NCBI GenBank assembly: GCA_019055375.1
Contig: JAHQIW010000306.1
Coordinates: 31,638-95,637 of the forward strand
DNA: 64,000 bases
Reading direction: 5' to 3'
Source of the DNA: Parelaphostrongylus tenuis
Lineage: Eukaryota > Nematoda > Chromadorea > Rhabditida > Metastrongylidae
Shown here: in pieces, positions 60,961 to 64,000 of the stretch
How the letters are laid out: every line of letters begins with the position of its first letter
Position numbering within the stretch: position 1 is the stretch's first letter
The notes under the pieces: generated by a model
The model's input: only the letters and a program-made list of their open reading frames with translations
Told to the model about the DNA's origin: nothing
Database searches by the model: none
Program-made: the position numbers and the translations under genes

Positions 60961-61581
60961 CCACAATGCCATTCGAGCACGCGGCTCCTGCTGGGCAGGA
61001 TCATAATCAACATGGTAGTCAAGGGATCAAACACTCACCGTTTTGTTCTAAATAGGCATTTCAATTATCCAATGGGTACTAGCTGCTGAAGTCCTTACAC
61101 GGGTGAAGAATGTGCTTGGGTTACGTCAAACAGTCAGCGGTAAGGCACGACGTCATGATTGATGACGAGGCAATTCTCTCTGCCGCATAATTTTGGGGTT
61201 TTCGAAGATCATTCAAAATCCTTAGAGAGTTTCTCATGCATATGCATTTAAACGCTATGCGGCGGGTATGGTGACGTCGCAATCTTCTTCCTTATGTATA
61301 CATGTTATATATCATATGAGTGTCAGATGAAGTGTTCCGTTTGACTTTGACTTTTCCAAGTAAATGCTCTTTCATATGATCGCGGAGTGTATTAAACCGC
61401 AAAAGTTCTATAAGAGCTAAAGCACACCGTACTCAACCTCACGCAGCGAAACCTCTAGAGTTAGCGCATACTGCGCAACTTGCATTTAACTTAGACTGTG
61501 ACATCGGTGGATAAGAACTAGCTGGCATCGCATATAAGTCGGGTGGTAGATCATCCAATGAACCAACCCTTTCAGGCAATA

Positions 61582-61854
61582 TTATATAGTCTTATTCATT
61601 TTCTTGGAAATGAAGATTAGAAGTGTGACCTTAATCCGTCCGAATTTATTGTTTCGTAGCGTGTTTTTTTCAAAAATATCCCTCTCAACCATCGTGCCGT
61701 GTCTATTCAAAATGGCTAATTTCTCGTAAAGTTCATAAAGTTTATCATTTGGTCCATTCATGTGTACACACCTAGCAGCTTTCCAAAACCTTTTTTCCTG
61801 CAAGCGCCCATTATATGTATGAAAATTGAGAAGAAAGGCAGTAGACCAAAGCAT
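61582..61854 (-). CDS. Open frame of the three-copy block, unit 3 (unknown)
   Basis: A 90-codon open frame containing VHMNGPNDKLYELYEKLA and FEKNTLRNNKFGRIKV. An acceptor-like CGCTTGCAG lies within its 5' part. Units 1 and 2 carry the same block with stops, so this may be the least damaged copy. No family recognised; it could still be chance. Confidence 0.3.
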   Translation of the reverse strand: MLWSTAFLLNFHTYNGRLQEKRFWKAARCVHMNGPNDKLYELYEKLAILNRHGTMVERDIFEKNTLRNNKFGRIKVTLLIFISKKMNKTI

Positions 61855-62718
61855 GTTTGTTAATTGGCTTCGTTATAACATCGTAAAATGCTGGTAGAGA
61901 TGACTCTCCATCAGTCGATCTTGGAGATGACCGAGAAAGGGCGTCCCCATGTCGACCCACAAGAGAGCGTTGGAGGAAGGGTTCAAACCTTCGTGATAGC
62001 GTGCATCACTCTTCAACGCTATCTCCCGAAAGATGCAGTGTAGTACCAATCAAAAAGAACAAAATACACCGCACTTTTTCTGCGCCCATACGTAAACAAC
62101 GATTGCAAAACATGTTGGACATTATTGTTTTGACGTAAGTGGCGTGAAGACACCCGAGAGGATTGGCTAGAGACGAAAAGGTACCACCCGACTGATGAGA
62201 ATGTCAAGATCGAAACACGTGTATCGGGTTCTATAAGTTGCCCTATAACAGATCACATGCGTGGCTCAGAAATGATTATCTGGTATATTGAAATTTGGAC
62301 GAGGTCTTGAGAAAACACTCGAAACGAAAGGTGCGAAGGCAATTGACGCCGCAATTATATTGTGTCAAATGAAATCAAATACAGCGAGCAGCCTATCATA
62401 GTGCAGTAATTTGTTGAGGTAAGCCGATCTTCGACGTACTCATTCGTAATCTGACATACGGACTCAGGATCTGCAAATTTGCTACATGTCTACAAATATA
62501 CAAGTAAATTTACTATATAAATTCAACTATATGCGCATGCTTTTCTAAAACTACTTTGGTTTCGGTGTTTTCCAGAATCAAGATTGCCAAAAGATGTGAA
62601 AATAAAATCTAACTCTCAAAAAATGCAGACCAGCCGGCGATGATCATCAACAATGCATATGAGAACATTATCGTGTTCAATAGACGCAACATCGTACGTT
62701 CATCACTACCCCTTCTTC

Positions 62719-63626
62719 TGAAGCTGAACAAATTGCGTGTGGTTGACTCAAGAAAGTCGGAATATCACTGGAAAAAAAGAACTTTTATGTATAACAGAAA
62801 GGATTTGAAGTTCTGAGCACTTCTGAAGTGAAGCTCAGTTGAGGTGATATATGGTGGCTACTGAAACCGGTTTTCTAATCCCACGGTGTAGGCGAAAATG
62901 AAGCAACATTAGTCACCATGTGTTGAACCACTGAACAGCCGGTAAACTTATAAACTGATAAATCAATAGCTGAATAGGTCTATCGGCAAAAATGAACGCG
63001 CATTGCTTTATCAACTACTTTGTTTAAGCCTACACAAGGCTGTTGATAAGTATCGCGTCTTCAGCATTAACGTGAAGATACTCCGTCACAAGCAAACTAC
63101 ATATGCATTACAGAGAAAGGAGGATTGTTTAACTAGGAGTGTGAGGTCGAGGTAAAATAAATTTGTATACGGCAAGGACGTCTTTAGCCACTACACCAGG
63201 CCACGTCCTGTTAACAGTATTCTTTTCTAACCCATAATTAGAATTTCCAAAAATGTGGAAGAAGATTTGCTAAACCGACTTCCACTTAACCCCTGCGGGA
63301 ATAATCAACATGCTTTTTTAGAATTTTCAGTTTTTACTAATTCGATAATAATTCATTCAGTTAACGTTTCGATCTCTTTCTCTTCGTCAAAGCCGATGGA
63401 ACCGAGTTCAAAATGCACCACTGAAGAGGGTTCGATTCAGTGGACACATGAACCACTGAGTCACCACCCAAGAATCTCATAAAGAGGTAATAGTTGTAGC
63501 AGTTGAATCTCTCTTCAAACGGTTTTATCGCTCATAATTCCCTTTCACTAAGCGTTTAATGGAAGAATAGTGCATACTGCTTAGGTTTGATTTTTATTTC
63601 CTGGTTATCGCTTCCTTTTGTTTCAG
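62719..63626. other. Non-array flank
   Basis: No similarity to units 1 or 2. An open plus-strand frame spans 63231-63482 (75 codons from a GTG), without a convincing donor. Nothing else recognised. Confidence 0.6.
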
Positions 63627-63776
63627 AAAAAAAGGCACATGTTTAGCTCAGTGTTTTCTAATGTGAAAACACTGTCATTCGCTAGCAATCTGAGCTGCTT
63701 CGATCTTGAATCATTCTACATGGAAAACCTAAAGCTACTAACACTTTCATATAGTCTCAACACTGAAAATTCGCAG
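63627..63776 (+). CDS. Candidate exon outside the array, LRR-like
   Basis: Acceptor TTTTGTTTCAG precedes 63627 and CAG/GTAAAC follows 63776. Exactly 50 codons, open only in this frame, with VKTLSFASNLSCFDLESFY and NLKLLTLSYSL, a leucine pattern that could be a repeat-type fold. It joins in phase to 63837-63869. The upstream exon is not identified (an open frame 63231-63482 is a possibility). Clean splice signals make this the best candidate for a live gene here. Confidence 0.4.
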
Positions 63777-63836
63777 GTAAACCCTCAATGATGCATTTTA
63801 TAGGTGTTCAAACTACAAGCGATCATTCTATTTTAG

Positions 63837-63869
63837 GGAAAGATGTTGATTCAAGCATCTTCACTATAG
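63837..63869 (+). CDS. Candidate terminal exon following 63627-63776
   Basis: A 60-bp intron (63777-63836, GTAAAC to TTCTATTTTAG) leads into ten codons and a TAG in phase 0. Typical nematode intron size. No polyadenylation signal is seen before the window end. Confidence 0.33.
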   Translation, partial: GKMLIQASSL

Positions 63870-63899
63870 TCCTGTGGTACTTGGTCCGCCATATACTTT

Positions 63900-64000
63900 T
63901 GTTGGCATGGTACATTACGAGAACTGTCGGGCCTGGACGGAGCCTCCTGTCTCTGCGTTTGGTTTTACGATATGGGGGCCTAGACAGCCTATCAGGAGGG
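63900..64000. other. GC-rich segment at the right edge
   Basis: Base composition changes to GC-rich (GGGCCTGGACGGAGCC and GGGGGCCTAGACAGCC), unlike the AT-rich surroundings but like the leader of the RTE at 46510-47017 in composition only. It probably is the start of another repeat cut by the window end. Confidence 0.35.

Larger units (their letters stand above)
60231..62718. repeat. Tandem segmental repeat, unit 3 (truncated, rearranged)
   Basis: Bases 60231-60410 match the start of units 1 and 2. About 130 bp of a dispersed repeat follows, then 60550-60780 matches about 3850-4060, and 60785-62718 matches about 7137-8880. The 3.7 kb between, and the RTE family 2 element of the other units, are missing. 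Homology stops at about 62718, just before the position of the Tc1-like relic of units 1 and 2. It is more diverged from units 1 and 2 than they are from each other. Confidence 0.85.

Noticed and set aside
63839..64000. Long open frame to the window end in another phase
   Set aside because: It does not join in phase to the good exon at 63627-63776, and the end is GC-rich, repeat-like sequence.
1..64000. Spliced-leader RNA, rRNA, CRISPR or bacterial-type signals
   Set aside because: I looked for conserved cores by eye and saw none; the window is eukaryotic.

Overview
The window looks like nuclear DNA of a nematode, most likely a strongylid (hookworm-like) worm; this is inference. It is AT-rich and contains short introns with TTTCAG-type acceptors. 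It holds decayed RTE-type retrotransposons, a Penelope-like element, mariner/Tc1 transposase relics and tRNA-derived SINE-like repeats. There are no operons, Shine-Dalgarno sites or prokaryotic gene density. Nearly every long open frame belongs to a transposon relic, an exon relic or a chance frame.

The dominant structure is a tandem array of one large segment. Unit 1 covers about 1-28801, unit 2 about 28802-60230, and unit 3 (truncated and rearranged) about 60231-62718. Units 1 and 2 align end to end, with moderate divergence, near-identical patches and clear insertions or deletions. From 62719 to the end the sequence is not part of the array and carries two phase-compatible candidate exons at 63627-63869.

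Within each unit, in unit 1 / unit 2 coordinates: a candidate exon pair of unknown type (2752-3328 / 30868-31451); a Penelope-type tail (3400-3690 / 31510-31790); an RTE family 2 copy (4058-7119 / 32181-33501), which in unit 1 is split by an RTE family 1 insertion; a palindromic SINE-like repeat (7137-7290 / 33530-33690); a three-copy conserved block (7950-8440 / 34350-34830, also 61560-62070); a Tc1-like relic (about 9000-9390 / 35390-35760); an internal duplication bearing mariner relics (12060-15420 / 39310-42640); a broken ECT2-like RhoGEF gene (15844-18074 / 43096-48689); a mariner with TIRs and TA duplications (18247-19183 / 48862-49794); SINE-like repeats; a minus-strand candidate exon (20515-20793 / 51143-51420); a second RTE family 2 copy (21650-23085 / 52395-53810); and a mariner C-terminal relic (24450-24830 / 55185-55530).

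Unit 2 additionally carries a full-length but frameshifted RTE family 1 element in an intron of the ECT2-like pseudogene (43664-47017), a roughly 870-bp local duplication (37243-38976) and a Penelope-like insertion with a 12-bp target duplication (59140-59861). Filled and empty insertion sites order the events. The RTE family 2 element is absent from unit 3. The two RTE family 1 copies and the Penelope insertion arrived after units 1 and 2 separated. I found no intact multi-exon gene and no clear new functional system. The notable objects are the retrotransposon-dated array, the twice-copied ECT2-like pseudogene and the non-autonomous repeat families.
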